From Gnetum montanum (taxonomy: Eukaryota > Streptophyta > Gnetopsida > Gnetales > Gnetaceae): DNA of 64,000 nt. The translations under genes and the position numbers were made by a program. Shown here one piece after another: positions 48,601 to 60,600 of the stretch. The notes under the pieces are model-generated. The model did not search any database, was not told the DNA's origin, and saw nothing but the letters and a program-made list of their open reading frames with translations. Positions within the stretch are counted from its first letter, which is position 1; each line of letters opens with the position of its first letter. The DNA lies in the NCBI GenBank assembly GCA_015680685.1, contig MNCI01002984.1, forward strand, positions 645,942-709,941. The letters run 5' to 3'.

Positions 48601-51600
48601 GAAGTCATATAGTAAGCTCTCTCATTTGGGATCGTAGCTCTAGGCATGACGTCAATTTGGTGTTGAAAGGATCTCATTGAAGGAAGCCCTTACAATTTAC
48701 CTTTGAAGACATCAACAAATTCCAATGCCAAAGGTTGCACCACTAGAGGAAGTTCATTTTGAGGTTCCACTTCACTAGTAGCAATGGTAGAAATAGAAAC
48801 CATGACCATGCTCTTCATGTTCTTTGAGATGTTCCCTTTCACTTAGCAAAATCAAAGAAGTGTTAATAGAAACATTATCTCTATATTGCTGCAATGTCAT
48901 TGGAATCAATTGATGAATCCCATCCTTCCTAGGAACTAACCAAATATTCCTAGCTCCATCATAAGTTGCCTTGTTATCATAATGCCAAGGTCTACCAAAA
49001 ATGACATTAGTACTATCTATGGGAAGAATGTCACATTGCGCTTGATCTTTGTAAGAACCAATCTTAAAAGACAAAATGCACCTTTCCTTTACATTCCGGA
49101 AGTGGTCTCTAGAAAGCCAATATACTTTGTAGGGCTTTGGATGAGGGATATTCTTCAATCCAAGCCTATCAACAGCCTTGGTGGAGATAACATTTTCTTG
49201 AGCACATCCATCTATCAATATTTGAAGCTATTTGCCATTAGAAAGACATCTAGCTCCAATTCTAAAGAACATCTTCCTTAAAGGATCTTCACTAGCATTG
49301 ACATTTTCCATTATTGAATTAATCTTAGTAATATCTTTAATTAAAGGAGCATTGGGGTTACCTTCCTTTGAAAACACTCCTTTATCAAAGGTTTGAAGTT
49401 CCTTGCCCTTTGAAGGCTTAGGTTTCTTGCATTTCATTACTTATGTTCTATCTCTCCATTACTACAACATTGGACCTTGGAAGCATTACCATTTTCCTGA
49501 CCTTTCCTTTTCTTGGAATTACCCTTCTTGGAATCTTGGCCTTCTTTAGTCTTTTCTTGCTTCTCTTATGAATTATCCTTGGCATTACCTTTCTCCTTAG
49601 CTTCCTTATCTCCCTTGCAAGCTTTGGAGTCTTTGCCTTTTGAAGCTTTAGGAGCTTTGTTGAAACCTTGAAGTTTCCTTTTAGCCTTAAGAGCCAAATC
49701 AAATGACTCGTCCAAGGTTTGAGGTTCATAAAATGTGAGTTCTTGCTAAAATTCCTTCTTGAGTCCACCTTGTAAGTTAGAAGCTTGCTCATATTCATCC
49801 CAATGGACCTTTGCTTGTTGAAAACCTTTACAAAATTCCACATAGTATTCTTTGACACTTTTATCTCCTTGCCTCATATATTTAAGCCTTTGAATAGCCT
49901 CTTGCCTATGATGATATTTTATAAACTTTTGCTTTAACATGAATTGCATGAGAAACCAATCCTTAGTAGAAGTGCCATTGTTCACCACATATCAATGGCT
50001 TTCTTTCTCCCACCATACAAGTGTGATGCCTTCCAATTTTGTCTCAGCAAATGACACCTTTTGATGGTCTTCCACTTCTTCAAGCTCAAAGTATTTGTTA
50101 AACATCTTAAGCCAAGTGAGAAAGGATTCAATACCTTCCATTCCATTGAAGGACCTAACTTCAACATATGGCATTCTTGAAGCAGTCTGAAAGCTTTAAC
50201 AAAAGCAACCTCAATTCCTTCACCTTGCTTCCTTTGAGGCCTTGAAGAGAGTTCCTTCTTCCTTTTCCTTGGAAAGGTGAACCCTTGAGATTTATTCTCA
50301 ACACTTGGAACACAAAAAAGCTCATCATCTTGCTCTTCATCCTCTCCAAAGTCTTCATTTCCAAAGGAAAGATCATCTTCAAGAGAGGGCATGGAGTAAT
50401 GTCTTGAAAAAGGTCTTAGTGAAGAAGCACTTGAGTTGTTCCCTTGCCTTGATGCCTTTGATGTAGAAGCATGTCCTTTGTTCTCTTCTAGCTTTTCAAG
50501 TTTCTCAAGAATGAGCTTGACACACTTCTCATGTCATCCATGTCTCTTGACAAAGCTTGAGCTATCTTCTTCTTTGAAGTCGTGGTGATAATGACCTAAA
50601 AATGAAAAATCCACAAAATTCTACAAGAAAAATAGAATATCCAAGATTTCCAAAGGAATGAAACAAGAAGTACTCAAATCTTAGGAGAAATGAGTTCAAG
50701 ATCTCCAAACCCTAGCTATTATAAGCTAATGGATATCCAATTCTACAATTATTTTTCAAATCTTTAAAGATATAACAAACTTAGGAATCAAAGGAATTTT
50801 TCCAAAACCTAGGATGAATGGAAAAGGCAACAAGAATTCAAACCAAAATTAAGAATTTCAAGTGACTCCTTGCAATTGAGGTGAGGATTATCCACTTGAA
50901 TTTTCTTCCACCAAAAGCTTTGATACCAATCTGATGTAGAGCTCCCTTGGATTCCACAATCCAAGATTTCTCAAACCAAAACAAGACCAAATTGAACATT
51001 AAAAGAAGAGGAAAAGCTTTATTCTTGCTCAAGAAAATGTAAGTACAAGCACAAAAGAAGCACATACTCCCAAGGATAGACAAGTGATTCAATCCAACCC
51101 TCACACCACACTCAAGAAGGATGATCAAAGCAATTGGCCACCCACACACTCTCTTCTCACTCTTGGACTCTCAACTCATAATTCTCACTCCCTAAACATT
51201 CTTGACCAAATGGAGGCCCAAGAGGTCTATCTATACTTTTTCCTCATGTCCTCTCATCTTCCTTGATCTTCAAAATTACAATTCTGAGTTTGGTGAATGA
51301 AGAAGTCTTTCCTGAGTGTGGGCAGATGACTGAAAAGATGTCTTTATCATGTGGACGACATCTTTAAGCTAAGGGAAGATGCCTTTAGCCTCCAGAAGAT
51401 GTCATTCCAAAGAGTAGCAACAATGCACAAAAGACTCTTTCAATACAGAAGACATCTTTCAGCAGGGATCTTTCAAGTGTGAAAGATGTCTTTCTAGCCC
51501 ACAGTCAAAATAGCAAGACGTCCATCATGAAGTCCAAAATTGCCAACATCACCTCAAATCAACTTCCCTTGCTCCCAAACACCTGTTGGACTAGCAAGGA

Positions 51601-54600
51601 CATACAAACACAATGAAAACATACATACACAACGAGAAACACACAAAAACAATCCATTGAGGATGACACATGGGCTGGGTAATGTCCTCATCAGAGAACC
51701 AGGAGGATAAGAAAGATATTCATCTAATTCACATTAATGGTTCAATTTTAGCAACTGCTCTGCATGCTTTACAGTATTCATGAGAAAATAAAACAGTGCT
51801 GTATTTCTCTAGAATTATATTTGTGTTTTTGGTACCAAGGGAATGAATGATTTCTAAGCATGAATGAAGAATGTCTTTCTATATGGATGACTGCATTATT
51901 CTTTAAAAAATAAAGAAATTGTTTAAGGCACATTTGATGTGTTGTTTTCGATTTGCTTTTGTATGTGTTTACATTTTTCAAGTTCAAAAATCACTGTTGC
52001 AATAGGCCTTTGCTTTACTTTTTCTTTGACCCTGGATGTTCTTGTTCTTTTGTTGAAACTAAAATTCACTTTCAGTGACAATCAAAATCAAGGCTTTCTA
52101 TGAACCAGCGAATTTGTTATTATATTTCAAATTTGGAAATATGTGGGTAGTTTGATCATCCATGATAATTTGCATGTCCACAGAAATTAGATTGTTCAGA
52201 GCTGTGTTATCAATTTGCAACTGCTACATAAAATTTGCAGAATAGGTACAAAACCCAGCACTGCAGGGTGCCTGGTGGTTTTTAAAAACCACTAAGCCCC
52301 TAAAGTAAAAGTATACCCCTTTTTCAACCAAATGGCTGTTCCGACATTTTTTGTCAAAAATTAATGTGAATTTTCCATCCCTAGATTCATTCATTTACTG
52401 TAAACCTCAAAGAGAAATTCAGATGTAAAAATTAAAAATAAATAAAAAGGAAATGAGTATGTAAAGTTCAAAAACATATAGCACTAAAGAAAAATCTAGA
52501 ATAGAAGAGCATTTCAACTTTTAAGAGAGAGAGGTCAATGTCATATTGAAGAGGATAAAAGACTTCCCTAGTGAGAATACCATCAGTCTAAAGAGGTATT
52601 CAATGTCATGTAAAACACAACATGAAGCAATGAAAAGACAGTCATGATTGTGATTTCTATTAAGTTTTTATTTATTCTTTCATGTTCCGTCTTTTATCCC
52701 TTGAAGTTCTATTTTCACTATAAATTTGCATTAACTTTTGATCAAGCTTTTAGCCTTCCTTTTCAATATGCATAATCATTTATTTCATTTTTTTTATTCA
52801 AGCTCTCCTCATTCTGAAAATTAGAAAACATCTGATTATATGTTTATAATTTGATGAAGTTTCTTTGATAAAGATATGAAGAATTTTGTTGAATATTAAT
52901 AAAAATGGGTGAATAATTGTTTAATGCATGATATTTTTTGTTAAAAAAAGAATCATTGGCAAATAGCATTTAGTTGTATGAGTAGATAACAATTAGAAAT
53001 ATGAATGTTCTGTTATATATCAGATTTTAGGGTTGAATGCAGGATGCAATTATGAAGAATGATGAAGTTCTAGGCTTCATAGGAATTGTTGATAGAAATT
53101 CCTTATCTCTAGTTCTATACAGCTTTTAAAAAAATCATATCTCACAAATGGTGTACTGTTATACTTTGAAAAAGGATTAATTGAGGAAAAATAGATCAAA
53201 AATTCTTTTCAGAAAATTGAGTTATAAAGTTGTCTCTTTAACTAATTACAAGTTGGCTTCAAAATTGATGTCTGCCTGTGTTTTGAGCATATCTTTTTTC
53301 TTTCATAATATTTTTTAATGATTTTTAATTCATTTGGAAGCTAAAACATAGACCTATACATGATTAAAACTTCATAGCTTCAGATATAAAAATTCAATTC
53401 TGTCATTTTTTACAGCAATTGGGATTATCCAGAGAAAGGTAATCATACTGCCTTTTTTTTAGCAAAATAAAATTTGCATGCAACAAGAACTTAAAGAAAT
53501 GTTGTAGTGTATATAGCCTAGAAGATCCAAAAATAGGGGTAGGCATCAGTAACTGCCCTTGATCATCCAGGCTCCCATATTCTGGCTGTCATTATTCAAC
53601 ACAACTTGCTCTCAATTTCTCTTAGCCTATAAAATTACCTTCTCCTCATTGTTGGAATCCAAAATCAAAACACTGGATCCTGTCATAGCTGATATGGTGA
53701 ATTATTTACCTACAAAATTTTCCACTTGAAAAATTATTTACAGAAAGCAGACATGTTGTCAGAGATTAAGAATTTCCAGTTTAAGAATCACTGCCAAAAG
53801 ATGCTCATTTTCCATAACACCATTTTCTGCAATAAAGAGCACCGCACAAAAATCCTACTTTTCCCTGTGACTTTCAACATACTATATGGACAATATGATA
53901 GTGTGTCAATACACTATGTTGAGATTTCATACAATGTCCATACTGAAAGAGAACTCATGAATTAAGACAAAATTAAGAAGCACATCCTGGATTTATCCTC
54001 AAACCATACATCTTCCAATCATCATTCCCCATGTATAAAATTCCACATATATATATGCATCCCTTTACTTCCAACGAGTTAAATCGTTCCCTGTTCCCAA
54101 CTACTTTCAACCCAAGTAATCCCTTAAATAATGATTTTATTTATGAAAATGTGGATTCGTTCAATTTCTCATCATGGTGAGAATATTTAATTCAGTTTAA
54201 TGAAAATACTATAAGCTCCATATGCTAAATTTATTATTTGATATTTCACACATTATTGTTCTAGGGCCTAGAACTCTCTGGATTTCCTGGACACCAAATT
54301 AGGTTTTGCTCTGCTCAAGGCCAAAAGTACATTTAACCATACTTTGAAAATGCAGATCAAGATGAAGAACTTAGCTTTCATTTTGGAGATTAAAATTGCT
54401 GGAATGATCGGGATTGTGAACCAGAATTGCATGGAATCACACAATAAAAAATGCCTCTAAAAATGATAAAAGAACATGAAATGCCTTATAGAATCTCTCT
54501 AATACAGGATCAGCTGAGAATGATTCTTTTTAAAAAAAGAAAGGAACTGTATATGAGAAGATATATCCAAAACCATTTATGACAAGATTGAAGCTTGGCC

Positions 54601-57600
54601 TTTTGAAGCAACCTGGCTTTCTGTTCTTTTGTTAGCTCATTATCTGCAATCACCAACTCTTTTTCTGTAGGTGCCTTTCAAGCTCTGTTTCATCATCAAC
54701 ACTTAATTTAGTCTTGCCTTTGTCTACTCCATAAATGGATCAGGAAACCATTCTAAAATCCCAGCCACTCATGCTATGAATGTGAAGCTAAATCTTGTAG
54801 CTCTATCATTTAATTGATAACTATGGTCTTTTTGTAAGGGATGAACCATTGTTAGTTAATGAATTCTTTCCAGATGGTTTTGTCGGGTTTAGTTCTATTT
54901 TAGAAGTGATTTTTCTAGAATGTTCTACATTGTTGAAATCCTTCTAGAAGGATAACTTCCACATGTTTATAGATTAAAGTTTGCAATATTTAAAGGCCGC
55001 ATCCCTTGGTCATTGTAGGCAAACACCTCATTTAGATCAACTGAATAATAAAAGTTGAGCTTCTCTTGCAGAGGTTTCCCTCTATTCTTAAGGGTTTTAC
55101 CTTGTAAATCTTGTCTCTTATTTCCATTTTGCATCAACTACTATTCTAGTTTTGGTCTCAGTTTTGCACTTGATTCACTATTTTCAGAATTTTTCAGCTA
55201 TATTCTTTATGTTGTCTTTTGCACATTATCATTTTACTAACTCTATGTTGTTTTTCTCTAACACAATGGTATCAAACCAAGGTTGAAGACTTGCTAATTT
55301 TCTCTGTGACAGATTCTTTATACATGCTAGAGTAAGGTTTTGAAGTGCAGTTTTGCAGAGAACAAAATTTCTGAAAGTCCTGCAATGAGAATTGTGGGAA
55401 TTCCAGGTTGCAAGAGTGCTAACTGTGGCAATAAAGAAACAAGTAGGGAGGTAAATTTAGAGGTGTTTCTTTGGATTCACCTGAATTTTTTGTTGCTTCT
55501 TTTCGAGTTTCTTGTGAAGTTATGGATCCAAACATGGCTCTTTTTCAAAAGTTCAATGGATGTTTCTATAGGCTTTGGAAGATGAAGATTATAGATTTGG
55601 TATAAGAAATGGAATGGGATGCTATTTTGACTGGAATACCTTCTTCCATGACCAAGGAAGATTTTCAGATATCAGATTGAAGAGTACTTGGTCTGATTCA
55701 TAAATGCATTGCAAATTCAATTCTGACAGAATACCAAGAGGAAAAGCCAATATTAAATTTGCTCAAGAAATTGGATTCAAGGTTCCAAGCTACTACATTT
55801 TTCCATAGGGCTTTTCTACAGATGAAATTACATCAACTTGGAATACAAGAAGCTAAAATGCTCTATAAGCTTATGGCAAAATTTAAGCTCACAACAGTAA
55901 ATCTAAAAGCAGTGGGTCACAAGGTTTCAAATAATGAACACTCGTTGATCTTGTTGAAAGCATTGTTGCGAAGCTCAGATCATGCAGTGACAACAATCAA
56001 TGTCAATACCTGCACAACATTGGACTATGAGGAAGTCATCACCATTCTTGGAGTGGAAGAAGTGCATCATTCTCATAATAGAGAAACTTCACGATGAAAT
56101 CAAGTGTTGATTACAAAGAACGTATAAAAAAAGAGGATGTTAGTTTGTTGGAAATGTGATAAATGCAGGCATGCAAGGAGATTGCAAATTTGTTTATGAT
56201 AAAGTTGTATATGAAGCAGAAGCTAGAATCAAATTTTGATGTTTATTCTGTTCTCTGAACATGTAAATATAGATGTTGTATGGTTTGCAATGTCTTTTTG
56301 TGTGTGTTTCCAAGTTTATGTTTACCACGTGAAGAGAAATAAATATGCTAACCCTAATGAGGAAATTATTAAAACTGGTCATTTTGAATATCTCTTGTAT
56401 AAGTGTGATGCTATCTATTATCTATTTATTCCCACAGGTTAACACAAGACCCCTGTTTTAAAGGGTGTTTGGAAAGCCCTACTGTTATGGTAAAGAGCTT
56501 CTAGGTTTTCAAGTTTTGTAATAAGTGCAATTGTGTTCTCTCTCTCATGTTTCTACCCTTGGTCAATTTAGGAATGGATGTTTTCTCACTAATGACAGTT
56601 TTAGTGGGAACTGTGTCATTGAAGCAAAATGTTATGTGAATGGAGGTGCCTTCATGGAGCATATTCATTGCTAAGGGAGAAGCAAAATTTATCTTCATGT
56701 GGGAGATTTTTATGAATGTGGAGCAAAATCTCCTAACTCTATTGTTTGAGTAGTAAATATGGTCCTTTCGCAAGTGTTGACCCATTATTGGTTAATGGGT
56801 TCTTTCTAGATGGTTTTGTGAAGTCTATTTTTATTTTTAAAGTGCTTTCTCTAGAATGTTCTCCACCGTTAAAATCCTTCTAAAAGGATAACTTCCAAAT
56901 GTTTCTAGATTAGAGTTTGTAACATGGCTTTGCCTATTTAAGGGATAGACACATTGGTTATTGTATTTGAACACCTCATTTGTGTCAACCAAACAATAAG
57001 AGTTGGAGTTCTCCAATGAAGGTTTCCCTGTTTTTTGAGAGCTTTTTTTTATTAATCCTATGTTTTGGTGTGCTAAAAATAGAAAACGGAGAAGTATGTT
57101 TTGTCAGATATGCATGTGTAGGCATGAATTAAGTTCGAGGACATGAGAAGTTGTTTCAGGTCTACTTGAAAGATTTGGGATGTGAGGAAACAGATTTGGA
57201 AGATACAAGACTTCATCTTTCCTCAACCCTAAATGCAGGGTGGACATCCCAGCCAAGGCTTGGACAAGTTCAAGCAGGAGATCCCAACCCAAGGTGGACA
57301 TCCCACCCAAATGTGAGCTAGGCTTAGGGTGGACATCCCACCTGAATACAAAGGAGTTGCAAAGTGGACATCCAATGTAACGAACCACTTTTCCTTGAAT
57401 TTTTGTGTTAACAATTGTAATAGTCATTCTGTGTGTTTGTGTGCATGTTTTGTTGACAACTTGTGTGTGCGCTCTATTTGGACTATGGTGGAAATGGCTA
57501 ATTGGAATAGTAATAAGTTTGTTGACTAGATTTTTATATGTATTATGATTCAATGTTTAAATACTTTATGCATAAGAAATGTGATTTAAAATACATGTTC

Positions 57601-60600
57601 GGAATGTTTTAAAATAATAATAAATAATATATGGGAAAACAAAATATTTTCTGTTCTATTTCAACAGAGATGCTAAGAAACAAAAGAAAAACAGAGGACA
57701 ATACTCTAAGGTGTGCTTCAGGAGCTAAAACAGGTATGTTGAGATGCAAAAGAATGCTCATATTGAGGAACTTGACCTATGAATCAAGTTGGAGGAACCT
57801 GACCCATGAATCAAGGATACTTTGCGCAAATACTGTAACTTTATATTTTATTTTATCTAAATGTGATGCATTGCTCTTTTTAGTTTAAAATAGTAGAGTA
57901 TAAGTACCCTCTCCATTGCTGTAGAAAGGTCACGTGATGACCTTTCAAGGATCGTAAGACGATGGGAAAATTCACATCGCTAATGACCTGAAAAAGAAGG
58001 TGCCTTATTTGATTATGTATTTTGAATTGCCCTTGTCATGAATCTATTTGAAAACTCTTTCCTTGCATCTTATGACATTTCTAAATGATAAAGAGATAGA
58101 TATTATGTTGGAATGATCAAGAGGAATTGAACCTGAGATCCAGCAAAATCTGAATTCTAAAATATCAAAAATTGTTGATTTAGGAATTGAACTTGCAACT
58201 TGTGAATATACATACTTTATTGATTTTATTATAGTGATCATGAAGAAAATTGAACTCATGATCCATTGCTGAAAAGTGAGAGAGAAAGAGAGAGATAACT
58301 TTAAAAAGAAAGAAAAGAATACAAACAGTCCCCAATTAGTTAGTTACAAGAAACCAAAGAAAAGAATAAGAACAGTCCCCAACAAGTCAGTTACAAGAAA
58401 CCATTCATTATCCCTTATTCCACCTACAAATAGGAAGAGGAGGAGAGAGGAAAAAAAAGGGACACACACAAGGCAAAAGTAGCTTTGCAGAACAAAAAAG
58501 AGAGAGAGAGAAGGATACATCAACAAGGGGTGTGGCTGCGAAGGAAGAGAAGACTGTCGCTGCTACAAGAGATAGCAAAGAGAAAGAAAACAAGCGCTGC
58601 ATAGCAATCCAATATTCAGATAATTCCTCTTAGTAAGCAAGATATTTAAGCAAGGAGGTAAAATGATCCATCTTTGTTATGTTTGATAATGGCTAGCAAA
58701 GGCTGATTTTCTCAAACTTTTTTGTTGCTTGTCTAGTCACCTTCACAATGCTTGTATGAAAATATCAAGATTGTTGTTGTAAGCTTAGACTTATTTTTTG
58801 GATCTCTTCGCCCATCGTCTGCACTCTCATACCTAAATGACTTGGATGAGAGTTGTTTCTGTAATGATTCAGAAACACCCATAATGATTTGGGGCATTTT
58901 TGGCAAAGGGTTGCCAACAGGGGCTATGGATCCCTGATATGAGGATTGGTACCGCTGGCAGAAAGCGAGAGTATCCTTGGGCCAATCGATAATTGTGAAT
59001 TGTTGAATTCTTGGATTTTGGTTGGAATTCAGTTGATAAACCCTCCCCTTTTGAATGCATAAATCTTAGATCTGAATCTTGAACTATACTTCTTTTTCCT
59101 ATACCTTCTCAAGTCTGATTTTAATATCTTTCTATAAGTTGATGGAGTGGGGGAAAACCTAGGATGTTAATTTATGGTTATGATCTAGCTATTCTCTGCT
59201 ATTGAACATATGAATTTCCTGATTAAATGATTACTAGTAAAAAGGTTACAAGAGTTAAATTCAGATCTTGTTTTTGTGTGTGGCTGGAAATTATAAAATA
59301 TTATTATGTGATTGAACAAATATGAGATTATTATTTTATCTGCTTATGTGGTCATTTCTTTGGTTTTCAAGTGCGCAAATGATCCCGATTAAATATTGCT
59401 TTTTAGGTTGAATGAAAAAAAGCTTTTATCTTTTAATCTAATGCATCTTGCACAAATATTTTACTATGCCTATTTCTTTTTAAAATTATCTCTTAATTCT
59501 TAAATTAATATTGATTGACCTATTCTTGAGCTAGATCTAGGCATTGTTGATTTCATTTTAATTTTATAGGTTAATACTAGTTTGATTGTTGTAGAAAGAA
59601 AGCCACCTAGGCATTTTCTTCTTTCAACTAGCTTTCTTTTTAGGGGGATTTGGGTGCTAACTCTTGCTCCCTATGAGTGGGTGTTACATCCAAGGTAGTC
59701 ATTAGTTGAAAATAAAAAACAACCATTCAATCTATTTTTTTTTTCTTTTTCACTTCAGTCCCACTCATAGTGGCAAGGAAAGTTTGAAGATGATTCATCT
59801 ACAGAAGCTTTTTGCCCAGATCATGTTCTACGCCACTTACTTTGGATTTTGCATTTCTACAACTACACTACATGCTCATTCTTGTACATCCTCTTGGCAC
59901 TTTGCATCAAGGCTAAATTGATTGCTTGAGAAGCTGCATCACCATTGCATATTCATTCTCCCAGTGTTGGAATACATTCTAATCTTTGATTCATTGTTTG
60001 TATTGATTTGCATTCCATTGACTAAGGCTTTTTCATTTCTATTCATTATGCCCTAGCATTGCTCATATTGTGTAGATCAGATTTTAGATCATTTCTCTAC
60101 ACTCTTCTTTGTATTACTCTCATAGCTCTAAGGAGAGATCCCTATTCCTTTTAGTTTTCCTTGAATGGTTTTTACTTGGATTGCCAACTCTTTGTGTTTT
60201 TTCCCTAAGCGGTTTTTGGTGTGTCTTGTGAGAGCACCATTCTTGTTCTTGGCCTTGCAAGGTTCTTAGGAGTCTTGTGTGATACTAAGCTTGGAGATTT
60301 GTCTTTCACCCTGCAGGGAATGTTATGGTTAGGAATGTGTGGCATTTGAGAATCTACCATTGTGGTGTCCTCATTTCAACGTTATAAAGGTGATGAGCTC
60401 TACCATGCATCTCAATGAGTGTGCTCTGTTTGGAATTCTAGTTTGATTATTTTTTGTATTTTCTTTTTAAGTTTCAATTTTTATAGAATTCATTCAACAC
60501 CTGCACCCCCACCACCCCACACCCCCCACTCCCTAGTGCACCACTCTTAGTTCATCGATCCACAAGTTTTACATTGTAAGTTCAACCTAAGATTAGTTCT

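Larger units (their letters stand above)
47031..51693 (-). mobile_element. Element D: Ty3/gypsy retrotransposon, truncated at its 3' side
   Basis: The minus-strand element lies in intron 1 of the host gene and in the same orientation. The 5' LTR is at 50932-51693 and the primer site at its inner edge. Gag, protease, RT, RNase H and the first part of integrase follow down to about 47030, where similarity stops. The integrase core and 3' LTR are missing. Frames are much better preserved than in A, E or F, so it is probably the youngest gypsy copy here. Confidence 0.9.
54781..57074 (+). mobile_element. Element G: gag-only Ty1/Copia derivative
   Basis: The left LTR is at 54781-55265 (TGTGAAGC...ACACA) and the right LTR starts at 56717 (TGTGGAGC). 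The right LTR is shorter, ending about 57074, apparently through an internal deletion of roughly 140 bp. The internal part is about 1.45 kb with a primer site and gag but no pol. The element is antisense to the host gene, in its intron 1. Confidence 0.8.

Noticed and set aside
60500-60540. C-rich run as a structural or origin element
   Set aside because: A single short low-complexity stretch with no supporting context.
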